A program made the translations under genes and the position numbers. This document shows, in pieces, positions 1 through 10,131 of a stretch of 64,000 nt of DNA. Each line of letters opens with the position of its first letter. Position 1 is the stretch's first letter. This DNA is from Megamerina dolium (Eukaryota; Arthropoda; Insecta; Diptera; Megamerinidae): assembly GCA_963854835.1 (NCBI GenBank), contig OY978525.1, forward strand, positions 76,609,628 through 76,673,627, given 5' to 3'. A model generated the notes under the pieces. That model had not been told where the DNA came from. It was given only the letters and a program-made list of their open reading frames with translations, and ran no database searches.

Positions 1-640
1 GAAAAAATTGTCCAAAAAGCAAGTTGTCAACTGTTCGAAGTCAAAATCGAAATGAATGTATAATTAGCCGCTGCACAAAGCACAAAGCACAAACGAAAGT
101 GCAAAACCAATTTCCCGTTAGATGTCCCGTTACTTTTTCCTATTCGTGCTTATATTTTGCAAAGAATTATTTGACAGTGAGAGAATTGGCACTTTTTGGT
201 TTTCTTTGTTTTTCTCTTTTGTATGCGTTTTTTTGTTTGGTTTTTTTCGTTATGTTTATTCATAAGACATATACAAATCATATTATAAACAAAAAAGGAC
301 TGAAAAATATAAATTTGTTAATAAATTTTTAAGTTAAAGCTGAATTTGTGTAACATTTTTGATTTTGCAAACAATTTATTGACAAACTGTATGTGACATG
401 CTGACTCAAATTGATTTTGTGAAGCTGCGGTTGGTTTACGTATGAAAATGCTCATTCTTAACTGTTTCCAGAGTATCTAAAACCATTTTTGGCTTTGAGT
501 GAAAAGGTGGCCAATGTTTCATCGCCAGATTTTCTGTTAAAACGCTGTCTATTAACAGTGGGATATCTAATTACTTCTAAGGTCTCTGGTATTATCTTAT
601 TGTAGGGTGTATTTTGTAGAGGCTTAGATCATCGAATTTA
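1..640. other. Unassigned AT-rich flank of gypsy copy A
   Basis: I see no supported gene here. The stretch lies beyond the 3' end of the minus-strand gypsy copy A integrase. The 102-codon open frame near its start is low-complexity and resembles nothing I recognise. A 3' LTR for copy A would be expected here, but the LTR motif shared by copies A and B (a CACATGAGTAGTCC-type box) is absent, so the 3' LTR is lost or replaced. Confidence 0.4.
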
Positions 641-1365
641 ATATTCATTTAATTTTGATGGAAAGGTTTTATTAAATCATTATGGTACTTTTTGTCTGAA
701 CTGTTTATGTTTAGTATTTCGTAGGGTCCAGTCCAAATGGGTGTAAGAACTAAAATTAAAATCTAAACTAAACTAAAACTACTGAAACTTCTTCTCCTAC
801 TCAAAGTTATTGGGTGTATTTTGTTATCATACTGCCTTTTGGCAGTCCTGTTCTTTGCACTTTCCTGATTTTCCTTCATTACTTCGTGGGACCTTTGTAT
901 TTGATGTTTTAATAACTTATTTTGGTCTTCTGTGTATTCTTCTTCTGCATTGTACATGGTGTTCTTTTAATATTCAGATTTGCTGGCATGTCATCGTTAA
1001 GACCATATAGTTACTGAAAGGTGTTCGTTTTGTTATAGCATGTACTATATTGTTGTGAACATACCTTGCTGATGCTAACCACTGGTCCCAATTTGAGGGT
1101 CTGTGACTTCTATTTTGACACCCAGCATCTTGCATGTATCAAAGAACAATTTGAATGTAAAATTTATACCATTATCTGTGACTAAAATTTTTGGTATGTT
1201 GTAGCATATAATGATCTCGTTGTAGAAAGGTTTTGTTATTGTGCTAGATTCTGCATCAGGAATGGCTACACAAATAAAAAATTTGGAAAAATAACCTTTT
1301 CGAATTTCTGTTTCCTTATCCAGATCTACTTCGTCGTCGGAATTTCCTTCAGGCTTTTTCAACAT
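640..1365 (-). pseudogene. Integrase relic of gypsy copy A
   Basis: The frame at 1365-1075 reads like the core of a retroviral-type integrase. It has a DFSKF/IPDAESS-like segment that matches copy B at 63860-63925, followed by a TDNG motif typical of the catalytic Asp region. A second frame at 957-763 resembles the basic linker after the core (RSHEVMKENQESAKNRT-like). The last readable stretch, near 735-640, begins GPYE, as in the C-terminal domain of gypsy integrases, and ends in a stop. Frameshifts separate the pieces, so no full enzyme can be made. Confidence 0.8.
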
Positions 1366-2520
1366 TTTTTCTTATCATAGAACGAGTCTTAACCACAGCT
1401 ACTTCAGTTTCTCGCTGTGGTACTCTGCTAAGTGCATCTTCATTTAAATTTCTTTTATCTGGTTTATAAATTATCTCAAAATCAAATTCGGAGGGTTTAT
1501 GCCTGAAACGTGACAAACGTGATGTCTGGTGTTTTAGGTTTGCAATTTCTCGTAATGGATGGTTATCCAAATCTGGATAAGCTAAAATTGGCGGAGAGGA
1601 AATTGCTTGCTTTAAATCTTCAAAAACGTTCTGATATTTTTCTGTCCATTCAAATTTAGAGTCTTTTCTGAGTAGTTTGGTGATTGGCAGTGCCATACCA
1701 GCCCTATTCTCAACCCTATTATCCTATTACTAAACCTGGAAATACCTGAACATTCTCATTATTCTTTGGAACGGGAATAATTTTATTAACACATTCCACT
1801 TTACCAGGATCTGGTGTATTTTCTCAATGTATTTATGTCATAGGTAAACTACCTCTTTTAGTAGAAATTGGAATTTTTCAACTTTAAGTTATGTTTACGT
1901 AAAAGTTCAAACATTTTTCGTAAGCGTAATTTATGTCGTTCCAAGTTTTGACCATAGACGGCGATGTCATCAAAATATTCAAGACAATCTATACCTTGAA
2001 GTCTTGTTAGTATATGGTTCATTAGTCTTTAGAAGATGGCAGGGGCGCCTGTCAAACCGAAAGGCATTATGTTAAATTAATAGTGCCCAGCACCTGTATT
2101 AAATGCCGTTTTTTACTTGTCCGCCTTTTCCACCATTACTTGACGGTACCTACTCTCAAGGTCAAGGGTAAAGGAATAATATTTCATCTATTCGGGGAAT
2201 TGGAAAAAATTGCTTGATTGTGGCGTTGTTTAATTTTCTGAAATATACTACTAGCCTCCATTTTTTTGCCATCTTCTCCCGCTTTCTTTGGAACTAAAAT
2301 TATCGGAATATTTCAAGGAAAGGAGCTGGGAACAATTACTCCATCTTCCATTTTATTTACCTGCCTACTGATTTCTTCTTTGTGCACTTCTGGTAGTCTG
2401 TATTGTCTTTGATTGATTGGCACCTGATCTGTCTTCACTGGTATTGTGTGCCTTATACTTGTTGTATAAGACGATTTATCACCTTCTACGAAAAATAGGT
2501 CTTGGAATGACCTAAATATG
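1349..2520 (-). pseudogene. Reverse transcriptase/RNase H relic of gypsy copy A
   Basis: Minus-strand frames from 2520 down to about 1740 contain decayed RT blocks: an MPFGLTGAP motif near 2065 and a catalytic box near 1990 that reads F-D-D where copy B reads LDD. The frame 1696-1349 carries the RT/RNase H tether (MALPITKLLRKDSKFEWTEK) and the late RNase H/linker region (NLNEDALSRV). The middle of RNase H is deleted compared with copy B at 62900-63450. The pieces are in different frames. Confidence 0.8.
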
Positions 2521-2529
2521 AGTTCTATG

Positions 2530-3640
2530 GATCACTTTTCCTCAATGTTAGAGTTTGGGCCTAGTTTAATTGTTTTGAATATTTTGGTAACTGAATGTGA
2601 GGGGATTGTTGCCGGTAGACCGCTTGATGGCAAGGCTTGCCTGGTGTTGTTATTGCTGCTATTGTTGCTCCTGGTTGGTATTATTACTGCCGCTGCAGTT
2701 GCACACAATATCTATTCGTTTTATCTTTAGTATATGTCACTTAAATTTTGTAAATCACATTTTTTTTGTGTCTTGGCTTTTTGCAGACTAATCAGGACTT
2801 ACCGCATTTAGGCTCCTTGCTTTCTCGACCTCCCTTACTAGGTGCAGATGTTTGATTGACTTTTCCTTTGACTTATTGTTGATAAATGGTGTGCATGACA
2901 AATTGAACTCTTGTACAGAGAAGGGCGTATTTTTCATTTTGAAGCATTCGTCTCTGGTGTGCACCTTTTTCTCGCGACAGGTAGGAACCTTCCTTTGATT
3001 ATTTTGGGAGTTTTCGTTATTATTTCGGTACTTTTCTGCTCTGAGTGGCACCATATTATTTCTGTTTTGGTAGAATGCCACTATATTACTGGTCTCAGTC
3101 TGTTAAACGTCTTAAAAATAGAACGGTGTATTGAGACTTACATTGGCTCCCATATTGAGCTGATTGCGCTGTTGCGATTGTGTCTTTCGAGCAGGATACT
3201 CATATTCACGGTCTCCTCTGCTAGTTCTTCTAATTTGCCTTTCCTATCTTGCATATGGGCCATAAGCCATGGATCTCGAAGACCAGACGTGAAGGATGTC
3301 CTTGCATACCCTTCTAGCTCTTTTAGCAATTTAGTCTCCAATTTTCCAATATCCAATAGCTGCTCCGGGTCAACTGAGGTTCTAAATCTTTTTTCTACGA
3401 ATTCATCTGAAATACACTTTTCCTTTAAATTCTTTATTTTTTTGAGGGTCTCAATAACCTCTACTTCTAGCTTCTAGCACAGACCGCGTATTTCGGTCTG
3501 TGCTCGCATTTGTTTCAACGCTGCCTAAGCCTGACTTTTCAGAATAACGTTTTCGGTTAACATAGAGTCTAGTTCATTGATTGGTGTTAGTACCCTTTCG
3601 TGATGCACTTTTGATTTTATTAGCTGAAATTGCTCGTATG
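2530..3640 (-). pseudogene. Gag relic of gypsy copy A
   Basis: The frame 3356-3138 aligns with the capsid region of copy B (LKELEGYARTSF is shared almost exactly). The frame 3081-2788 holds a decayed zinc knuckle (KVPTC...KKVHTRDECFK) that corresponds to the intact CX2CX4HX4C knuckle of copy B; here the first Cys pair is damaged. The frame breaks at 3640 at a sequence matching copy B position 58240, where an unrelated insert begins. Confidence 0.8.
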
Positions 3641-3940
3641 AGTTTATTTATTTATTTTATTTAATTCCATTTTAGTTCACATATAAGATATAATAATCTT
3701 TTACATGCGCAGAGTAAACATGAAATAACAACTTCAAAGATATTAACAACAAATTGCTTAAAAAATAAAGGAATAAAGTAATTGCTTAAAACTAAATAGG
3801 GCTGTCGAGAAAAGGGAAAAGGGAAAAGAAAAAGAAAAGAAAAGAAAGTGCGTGTGAAAGAGAGAGAGAGGAAAGAAAGAAAGAAAAGAAAAGAAAAAAA
3901 AATTTTAATTAAGGTTTGTTAGAGAAATGTAAAAGAATTA
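3641..3940 (-). mobile_element. Small retroposon-like insert splitting gag of copy A
   Basis: Copy B gag runs continuously through the point where copy A is interrupted. In copy A the gag N-terminus resumes at about 3945. The insert begins on the plus strand with a TTTATTTATTTATTTT tract, which is an A-rich tail when read on the minus strand, so it looks like the 3' end of a non-LTR retroposon in minus orientation. Its other end is a purine-rich GA/GGGAAAA tract (3806-3895). The family is not recognised. Confidence 0.5.
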
Positions 3941-3944
3941 GGTG

Positions 3945-4035
3945 CTTAGAGTTGTGTTCCTTAATCAAGCCCCGCACGGAGTCTATTAACTCAGTTATTG
4001 CAACTTTTCGGTTCTTTTACTGATGATTCGTAGGA
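3945..4035 (-). pseudogene. Gag N-terminal piece of gypsy copy A
   Basis: Read on the minus strand, this stretch encodes VAITELIDSVRGLIKEHNS, which parallels VAITESIDFVWSLIKQHS near the start of copy B gag (58180-58235). It lies upstream of the insert 3641-3940 and shows that copy A once had a continuous gag. It is not flanked by an intact start. Confidence 0.65.
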
Positions 4036-4049
4036 TGTTCTAATACTTC

Positions 4050-4340
4050 ACCATTTAAACCAAAATTCTCTTTTAACCTTAAGCATTAGTACTGAAGGGC
4101 CTTGTAAGTATCGCAATATTCACTTATGAACTATTCACTGTTAATTCAAGACTACACCTACTTTCAGTAGGCTTGCAGCTTATATGCAATTTTACCTATA
4201 ACTATCCATATACAATCTACCCACACCCCAACTTACAATTCAACTTACAATTCAATTCAATACTCACACATGAGTAGTCCACGTGACTTTAGATTCAATA
4301 CTCGTACAAGTTATATGTAACAACTCCTCACAATCTGTAA
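4050..4340 (-). repeat. LTR remnant of gypsy family 1, copy A
   Basis: Read on the minus strand it shares with copy B (57460-57800) the box CACGTGGACTACTCATGTGTG, a GTGTGGGTAGATTG segment, a TATAAGC promoter-like box and an ACTTACAAGGCCC segment, in the same order and spacing. The primer-binding region seen in copy B at 58027 is not visible here, so the LTR/leader junction is deleted or diverged. Confidence 0.65.
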
Positions 4341-4466
4341 TGCCGGTTGTAGTAAAAGTACAATAATCAATATTTTAAGTTAAGTTATAAAATGCAATTA
4401 TGCTGACATGCACTTTGAAAGTTGAACGACTTTTTACGTTTCAAGGGCAATACAGCATATTAAAGG

Positions 4467-4529
4467 TATTGAGTATTTGTAAATTGGGAAATAAAATCAA
4501 TAAAGAATTGGCTACAGCAAAAGTAAAAC
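4467..4529. repeat. 62-bp direct repeat, copy 1 (possible LTR remnant)
   Basis: The stretch starting GTATTGAGTATTTGTAAATT and containing AATAAAATCAATAAAGAATTG is repeated at 5708-5769 with only a few substitutions. The two copies flank the env relic and the AATAAA signals lie inside them, so they could be the ends of the LTRs of the element that carried env. Full LTR ends are not visible. Confidence 0.5.
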
Positions 4530-4744
4530 GAAGGAAATTTAATTTTTGCAGAAACAACACTCGGTATGACTGTTAATAAAAAAAAAAACACGGAAACGAA
4601 GTCGCTAAGGAAAAACTACCGGTCGCGAAGAAACCGGCCGTAAAATTTATTTACCGGCTAGATAAATAAAAATAAAAAATAAAATAAGAAAAATACAATC
4701 TGTCAATATTCATCGAAGCAGAAGAAGTGAAGCTTTCGACGAAA
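4530..4744. other. AT-rich segment before the env relic
   Basis: It contains an A-run (4578-4590) and a short GC-richer segment with an imperfect inverted repeat around ACCGG (4618-4655: ACCGGTCGCG...GAAACCGGCCG). No gene is supported. It could be leader sequence of the element bounded by the 62-bp repeats. Confidence 0.3.
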
Positions 4745-5690
4745 GGAGGGAAATAATGGATCCAACAACAGTGGAGCAGTGCTTCTCGTGGCGTTTCAAA
4801 GTCGAACGAGAAACAAGATTCATAACAGAATTTTCAGCTTTTGAAGAAAATAGCCAAACAATGTTAGGAATATTTAGTGGTATGCTAGTCCAAAGGATAT
4901 GCTTATGCTATTATGAGGAAATGTAATATAACAGAAATTAGAAATATTATAAGTGAATTCATAGGCCAAGAGAAACCCGGATATGTATAGCAAGGACATA
5001 TTAAGAAACAAGATATAGACGATTAAGTCAAAAATGTATTCAACTACACCAAGTAGTAATAACAGAGAAAAAGAGGACTATTTAATTTTGTAGGAAGTGT
5101 ACAAAAATTGTTATTTGGAGTTTTAGATGATTCAGATAGAGAAGAAATTTTAGGCCATTTAGATGTAACTGATAAAAATAATCAGAACATAATTGCGAAT
5201 ATAAACAGCCAAGTTGTAATAAATAAACATTTTAATTACTCATTCAATATGTTAAAAGAAGTCATAGAAAAAGACAGAGAAAAAATTGATAACTCTTTTA
5301 AGCAAATAAAAGAACGAAATTCGGAAATAGTACATCTTTTATTTACTGATAATATGCTTAAGCTAGACCATATAGAAAGTAAACTAGATTTAATTCAGGA
5401 CAACATAGTTTCAGCAAAGTCTAATATAATTCATCCTGGAATGTTGACAGCTGATGAAATTAAGTTGTACAAAGTTGATTTTTATATCTTAAAATTAATA
5501 AGAGTAGGGATAATGACTTACAAAAATAATTTCATTATAATAGCAATAAAAATTCCTGTAAACTATATAACAACCGAGTTAAATTTAATTACATCATTGC
5601 CTTCCAACAAACATTTAGAATTAAACGAAGCTAACGAATTTGTTGTAAAAATTGAAAATGTAACATATAAATTGAAGAAAATGTAACATA
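4745..5690 (+). pseudogene. Errantivirus-type envelope (F-like) glycoprotein relic
   Basis: The longest frame (5108-5686, 192 aa) resembles the F2/F1 region of envelope proteins of insect endogenous retroviruses, which are related to baculovirus F proteins. It has a D-D-x-D-R-E-E-I segment followed by a long amphipathic, coiled-coil-like stretch (about 5190-5420) with many Lys and Glu residues. Just upstream (about 5068-5105), in the same frame, there is a basic furin-type site followed by a Gly/Phe/Val-rich segment like a fusion peptide. In-frame stops sit immediately before that, so the N-terminal part is broken. The transmembrane end is also missing. This is a dead fragment; the family assignment comes from pattern recognition, not a search. 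Confidence 0.65.
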
Positions 5691-5707
5691 TAAAGTGTAA
5701 CATAGTA

Positions 5708-5769
5708 AGTATTGAGTATTTGTAAATTGGGAAATAAAATCAATAAAGAATTGACTACAACAAAAGTAA
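5708..5769. repeat. 62-bp direct repeat, copy 2
   Basis: Second copy of the repeat described at 4467-4529. It follows the env relic directly and is itself followed by a CACATGAGTAGTGTGTGA box (about 5790) that resembles the LTR box of gypsy family 1, so several LTR remnants may meet here. Confidence 0.5.
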
Positions 5770-5884
5770 GTCGTTTTATTCAAATAAGTCACATGAGTAG
5801 TGTGTGATTTTAGAGATTGTATGCCTAAACATGTCAGTATGGCGATGAAAGCGTTTATTTTGTTACGTTCCTCAGAATTAAAAA

Positions 5885-6065
5885 ATCAAACTGTTGCGTT
5901 TTTATTTTGTGAGCGTTTAATCCTTCGAATCAACCCCGTTCGTTTACTGGATTATGTCAATAATAATTGCTATAGGTATTTTGTACTAACTATATGCAAC
6001 AACAATTTATTTAATCGATACTTCTATTTACAATCGCTCTTTAATTTAACTTGTTATCTTGTGAT
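5885..6065 (-). repeat. LTR fragment of mdg3-like family 2
   Basis: The plus-strand reading TTGCGTTTTTATTTTGTGAG followed by CGTTTAAT and a TCAATAATAATTGC segment parallels the LTR at 6992-7482, with a deletion after it. It is in minus orientation and truncated. Its 5' neighbour at 5866 also starts TGTTACG, the terminal sequence of this LTR. Confidence 0.6.
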
Positions 6066-6173
6066 TTGGCATAATCAACCGAACTTTCACAACTTTGTGG
6101 GACTTAAAGCAACGATTTTTTAAGTTCTTCAGCTTTTGTAATTCTCTTTTAGACCAAGACCAACATTTTATTT

Positions 6174-6578
6174 TTGGGGTCGCCTAAATTTAGATTCAAA
6201 GAAGGCATATTTATAGCCCACAGTTTTACACCAGTATTAACGTATCCAGTACTTGGTAAAAAGTTTGTGTTGGACACAATTGCGAGTGGATATAGAATAG
6301 GCGGGGTGCTCTCTCAGATCACAGATGGACAAGAAAAAGTGATAAAATACTACAGTAAAATCCTCTCGAAACCAGAAAGAAACTACTGTGTCAATCGAAG
6401 AGAGTTGCTCACAATACTGGAATGTGTAAAGTACTTCCATAAATACTTGTACGGTCAATCATTTCATCGACGAACTAACCACGCAGCTCTAAGGTGGTTA
6501 TTACAATTAAAAAATCGAAAAGGACAATTAGCGCTCTGGTTTGAACGGCTACAGAGTTATGACTTTCATCGAGCATAG
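6174..6578 (+). pseudogene. RNase H domain relic, mdg3-like gypsy family 2
   Basis: The frame encodes the tether and RNase H of a Ty3/gypsy pol: PVLTYPV followed by KKFVLDTIASGYRIGGVLSQ (the usual catalytic first D of DASG has become I), then the E of RRELLTI and the NHAALRWLL segment. It is read on the plus strand and followed by integrase in the expected order. The upstream RT is missing. It is a fragment, not a working enzyme. Confidence 0.8.
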
Positions 6579-6615
6579 GGAAAGTGAAGATGGGTAAATA
6601 ACTAATGATCTTCTA

Positions 6616-6890
6616 GTGGTACCCAAGGCGAGAATGATAGCTGAAGTGATAGCTGAGTATCGCAATTCTTCCAGTGGAGGCCATTTGGGCATCACCAAAA
6701 CCGTCGAGAAAATAAAGAAACTATTTTATTGGGTAGGATGCCATGACCATGTCGCTGATTGGATTCGGAAATGTGAGAAATGTGCAATAACAAAAGGTCT
6801 CACTAAGAAAAGTCGAGGAAAAATGCATCAATACACAGTGGGTGCTCCATTTGAGCGAATTGCTTTGGACCTAGCTGGACCATTTCCGCT
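6616..6890 (+). pseudogene. Integrase N-terminus relic, family 2, ending at an inversion junction
   Basis: It shows the zinc-binding HHCC domain of gypsy integrases (H in GGHLGITKT, C-x2-C in CEKCAITKG), then GAPFERIALDLAGPF, the entry to the catalytic core. At about 6890 the integrase stops. The sequence becomes the antisense of the 5' leader and gag start of the same family, as judged by comparison with 11004-11093. The frame therefore ends in antisense gag. Confidence 0.8.
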
Positions 6891-6973
6891 TTTGCAACTG
6901 ATGACGATAGATTCATTTCTACCAACAGCTTTTTAAGCTAGTCCAAGTTAAGTTAGCAGAATCTTAGCAGAAT

Positions 6974-6989
6974 CCCACTTCTGACACCA
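6974..6989 (-). promoter_or_regulatory. Primer-binding site of family 2 (tRNA-Leu type)
   Basis: On the minus strand this reads TGGTGTCAGAAGTGGG, two bases inside the LTR. It matches the complement of the 3' end of tRNA-Leu, a primer type known for mdg3/micropia-like elements. It marks the LTR/internal boundary and the minus orientation. Confidence 0.75.
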
Positions 6990-6991
6990 AT

Positions 6992-7482
6992 TGTTACGTT
7001 TTTATTTTGTGAACGTTTAATTCTATTTGAATCAACCCTGTTCGATCACTGGATTCTGTCAATAATAATTGCAACACTTATAATAATTTATTGTCGTAGG
7101 TTGCCCAAAGGCCGACACTACGACCTATAAGATATTTTGCGTCAACACTTGCCACACTTATTTTGTACAACTACATACAGCAACAATTTATTTAATCGAT
7201 TCTGTTTACAATCAACTACTTAGAATAACTCTTTAATGTTCTTGCAACTTTTGCGCGATCACTTTCAGAATTCAATTGAATTCATTTGTCAACTACTGGC
7301 CCCATTTATACTCTGTGGCAACACTCCAGAATCTTCCTTTATCGTAGTAGAGAGTCTTATCTTTCTGTCTCGTTGGCTTGTTCTGGTTATCGCCTATTTC
7401 TTTTGTTTCTTTTGTTCGATGCTGCTATTATTTATGTCATTCACAATTAGTAATGAATAACGAACCATAGATACTCGTTACA
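6992..7482 (-). repeat. LTR of mdg3-like gypsy family 2 (left, minus orientation)
   Basis: 491 bp with ends TGTAACGAG...AACGTAACA when read on the minus strand (TG...CA with an inverted TGTTACG/CGTTACA terminus). A PBS lies directly inside it. The same LTR is at 10132-10974 in plus orientation. Confidence 0.85.
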
Positions 7483-7505
7483 ATATCTTGAAAACTAGGC
7501 TTGAT

Positions 7506-7996
7506 ATATCAGGTGTCGTAAAAAGAAATCCATTATTTTTCCAATAGATGGCTCTAGTAATCTGTATCTCGCGTTGTATAAGTGCGATCGGGTTACGCTA
7601 GATGGCTCACTCAGTATTGTTTGAGCACGCGCCAGAGGTGGACACCAGTAAAGAGCAAATACGCCTTATTTTACAGTTTTTCGTCGATAACGAAAACGCA
7701 AGCCAGACGGCCGAAAATGTGAATAGTGTTTATGGTCCTGATACTGTAACAGATTCCAAAAAAAAGCTCGATGTATGGGTGCCACACGGGATAACGCAAA
7801 AAAACCTTATGGACCGAATTTTGCCAATAAGGACAAGGTTTTCTATGAGAGTGGCATTATGAAATTACCTTCAAAATAACAACAATTTATCGAACAAAAC
7901 GGTGCATATTTGACCTAAATCGGATCATTCTAACTATGCTAAATAAAGCCTTCAATTTAATGCTAAAATAATGGATTTCTGTTTACTAGAAACATA
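7506..7996 (+). mobile_element. Internally deleted mariner (left copy)
   Basis: The 5' end carries a TIR-like GTGTCGTAAAAAGAAATCCAT and the 3' end its imperfect complement (ATGGATTTCTGTTTACTAG). The frame from 7602 starts with a mariner transposase N-terminus (EQIRLILQFF, NVNSVYGPDTVT), then jumps after T-D-S straight to KKKLDVWVPHGITQKNLMDRI, skipping the rest of the DNA-binding domain, and stops before the catalytic domain. At about 490 bp it is a MITE-like deletion derivative. Confidence 0.8.
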
Positions 7997-8893
7997 GATT
8001 TCAAAAAAGAAATTCAGAATGTATAATTACGTTAAAAAACAAGGAGTCATAAAGAACGCTAGCCAATATGGCGATTATAGAATGATACAAGCCAGTAAGG
8101 ACCTAGCCAAGAAGTTGACATCAAATTTGACATGGACCATAAAGGAATCAGCAAAATAAAGAATCCTGAGCTGAAGTTAGCCGGTGGTTCGTGAATAACA
8201 CTTATTGAATCATCGGAAATGTTCTAGTTCGTTAAAACAATTAACTTTGTTATAGAACTAGTAATTGTAACAATAACAATAACTATGTCGTCGACTGCAA
8301 GATATCTGATGGGAAAGTTCCACTTATATCGTTTATGGAGTTCTTCAAGATATTCCTTTATCCACCGTAAAGCCATTTGTCGGCTTAAAGCCGTAATTTT
8401 TCGCCATCTATTAGTAATATTTTTTTTATTAGTAATGGTGATGGGCTTATCTGAAATAGAAAATTCAGGAAAAGCCAGAAGAGGGCTCCCAGTAAGGAAA
8501 TGACCAGGTGTCGGAGGAGAGATATCATTTGGATTCTCCGAAATGGGACTTCAATCCGAGTCAGAAGCGTGGCGGGCTCCTCAAAAGTGTATTTATAAGA
8601 TGTTGCCATCTTTTGGAAGTGGAGTTTGAAGCATTTAAGTTAAGCTTTCCGTTATCCACAAATATGGGGTGCCCCGGCGGGTATAAATTTCTATTCTAAG
8701 TGTTACAGAGAAAAAATAGTGCAAAGAGAGTCCCAGAATTAGCAAACTCTTCTTTAAAAACCCTGGTAAATGAAGCTAAAAACCCTGCGTAGAAAGATTA
8801 CTAACAGGCTCAAAGTGAATAGCTTTTGTAGAGAAGCATATGAAACGCATACGCATTATCCTCCTTTTTTTTAATGCAGGCAATTATATTCCG
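7997..8893. other. Unassigned stretch between mariner and SINE
   Basis: Two overlapping open frames of 60-75 codons occur on both strands (8285-8699), but none has a recognisable domain and the base use is ordinary. I see no repeat shared with the rest of the window. It could be original target DNA or an old unidentified element. Confidence 0.3.
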
Positions 8894-9256
8894 TGCCGTA
8901 GCTCAGTGGTTAGTGTGTTCGCCTTCTGATCTGTAGGTCGTGGTTCAATACCCGGCTGATGCATAACAAATTTTATATCGAAAAGATTTTTCTTTCGAAT
9001 GGTACCCACCTGTCGGCAAGCAATTGGCAATTCTTCCGACAGTAACAACTTGCCATGAAAAAGCTTCTAAAAAAGAACTCTGTGACAAAGCTCAGAAAAA
9101 GTGATGTCACAAGTGTTCTGCCGTTCGGAACCGGCTAAAATAAGTAGGTCCATTCTAATACTGTCCAAAATTTAAGACGCACAACAGTAATAGAAGAGAA
9201 GCTCGGCCAATGAGCCCTTTGGGGCTTTAAGTGCCACATATTTATTTATTTTATTT
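8894..9256 (+). mobile_element. tRNA-derived SINE, copy 1
   Basis: It has Pol III A box TAGCTCAGTGG and B box-like GGTTCAATACCC at the head, a body ending GTTCGGAACCGGCTAAAATAAG, and a tail beginning CTCGGCCAATGAGCCC that ends in CACATATTTATTTATTTTATTT. It is bounded by a perfect 12-bp target duplication AATTATATTCCG (8882-8893 and 9257-9268), so both ends are secure. Confidence 0.95.
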
Positions 9257-9629
9257 AATTATATTCCGAAAGAAAGTAAGACTTTTAAGCGAGAATGATT
9301 AAAATAGTTTTCGTGTTCTGAATTTCATCACACTAAATAGACTTGCTTTTGTAGAAAATAGAATTTTTAAAAGTACGATGCGTTCAATTGAAAAAGTATG
9401 TACTTAAAATGTATCATATATAAACAATCAGTTTGATAAAAAAAAAAATTTTTAATTTTGATAACAATTCGAATATTAATATTAATGTTAATGTTAATGT
9501 AATTATTTTGGTTTGTATTCAATTTTAATTGCTCACTGAATCTATTTCAAATTTTACTATTTTTAATTAGTTTTAAATATTAAATCAGGAAAATAAGAAT
9601 AAATAAGAAAAAAAGAAAATAATGAAGAA
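9257..9629. other. Unassigned AT-rich stretch
   Basis: It contains a short ATTAATGTTAATGTTAATGT microsatellite (about 9477-9500) and A/T runs. No gene or known element is visible. Confidence 0.3.
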
Positions 9630-10111
9630 ATCCATCATGGAAAACTCGATTCGTCGCCGAACATCGAGCTTTTTTTTGGAATCCAGCCTTATTTAAATGG
9701 TTCCAAACGGTTTTTTGTGCAATGTTTAGCACCTGGGCTATAGAAACGGTCAGACTCAACGATTTCCATTATTATATCGATATTATCGACAATTGGCCTT
9801 GCATCTTTGACATCAAAATTACCGGAACGGAATTGACGAAATCAAAATTGCACGTGATTGGCTGTTACAGTATCAGGACCATAAACATTATTCACATTTT
9901 CGGCAGTCTGGCTTGCGTTTTCGTTATCGAAGAAAAACTGTAAAATAAGGCGTATTTGCTCTTTACTGGTGTCCATCTCTGACGCGTGCTCAAACAATAC
10001 TGAGTGAGCCATCTAGCGTAACCCGATCGCACTTATACAACGCGAGATACAGATTACTAGAGCCATCTATTGGAAAAATAATGCATTTCTTTTTACGACA
10101 CCTGATATATC
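9630..10111 (-). mobile_element. Mariner relic (right copy, longer N-terminus)
   Basis: On the minus strand from 10012 it encodes the same mariner N-terminus as the left copy (EQIRLILQFF, VNNVYGPDTVTANHVQF) and continues through the second helix-turn-helix region in shifted frames (IMEIVESDR, then KTVWNHL-like in another frame) to about 9640, where it is truncated. It retains sequence the left copy lost, which confirms that the left copy is an internal deletion. Confidence 0.8.
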
Positions 10112-10131
10112 AAGCCTAGTTTTCAAGATAT

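Larger units (their letters stand above)
640..4340 (-). mobile_element. Ty3/gypsy retrotransposon family 1, copy A (degraded)
   Basis: Reading the minus strand from high to low coordinates gives an LTR-like segment (about 4340-4050), a gag N-terminus (about 4035-3945), a foreign insert (3940-3641), gag with zinc knuckle (3640-2530), RT (2520-1740), RNase H (1696-1349) and integrase (1365-640). The same gag, RT and integrase recur on the plus strand at 58138-63929 (copy B), which fixes family and order. Stops and frameshifts break every domain. The LTR match to copy B rests on a shared CACATGAGTAGTCC box and a shared downstream stretch beginning TTACNAGGCCCT. This is an old, inactive copy. Confidence 0.85.

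Noticed and set aside
5800..6123. 107-codon frame at 5800-6123
   Set aside because: It overlaps a minus-orientation family 2 LTR fragment and has no recognisable domain.
8894..8965. tRNA gene-like sequences with A and B boxes, here and in the other SINE copies
   Set aside because: Each is the head of a ~350-bp SINE with target duplications; they do not fold as clean tRNAs with a matching acceptor stem.
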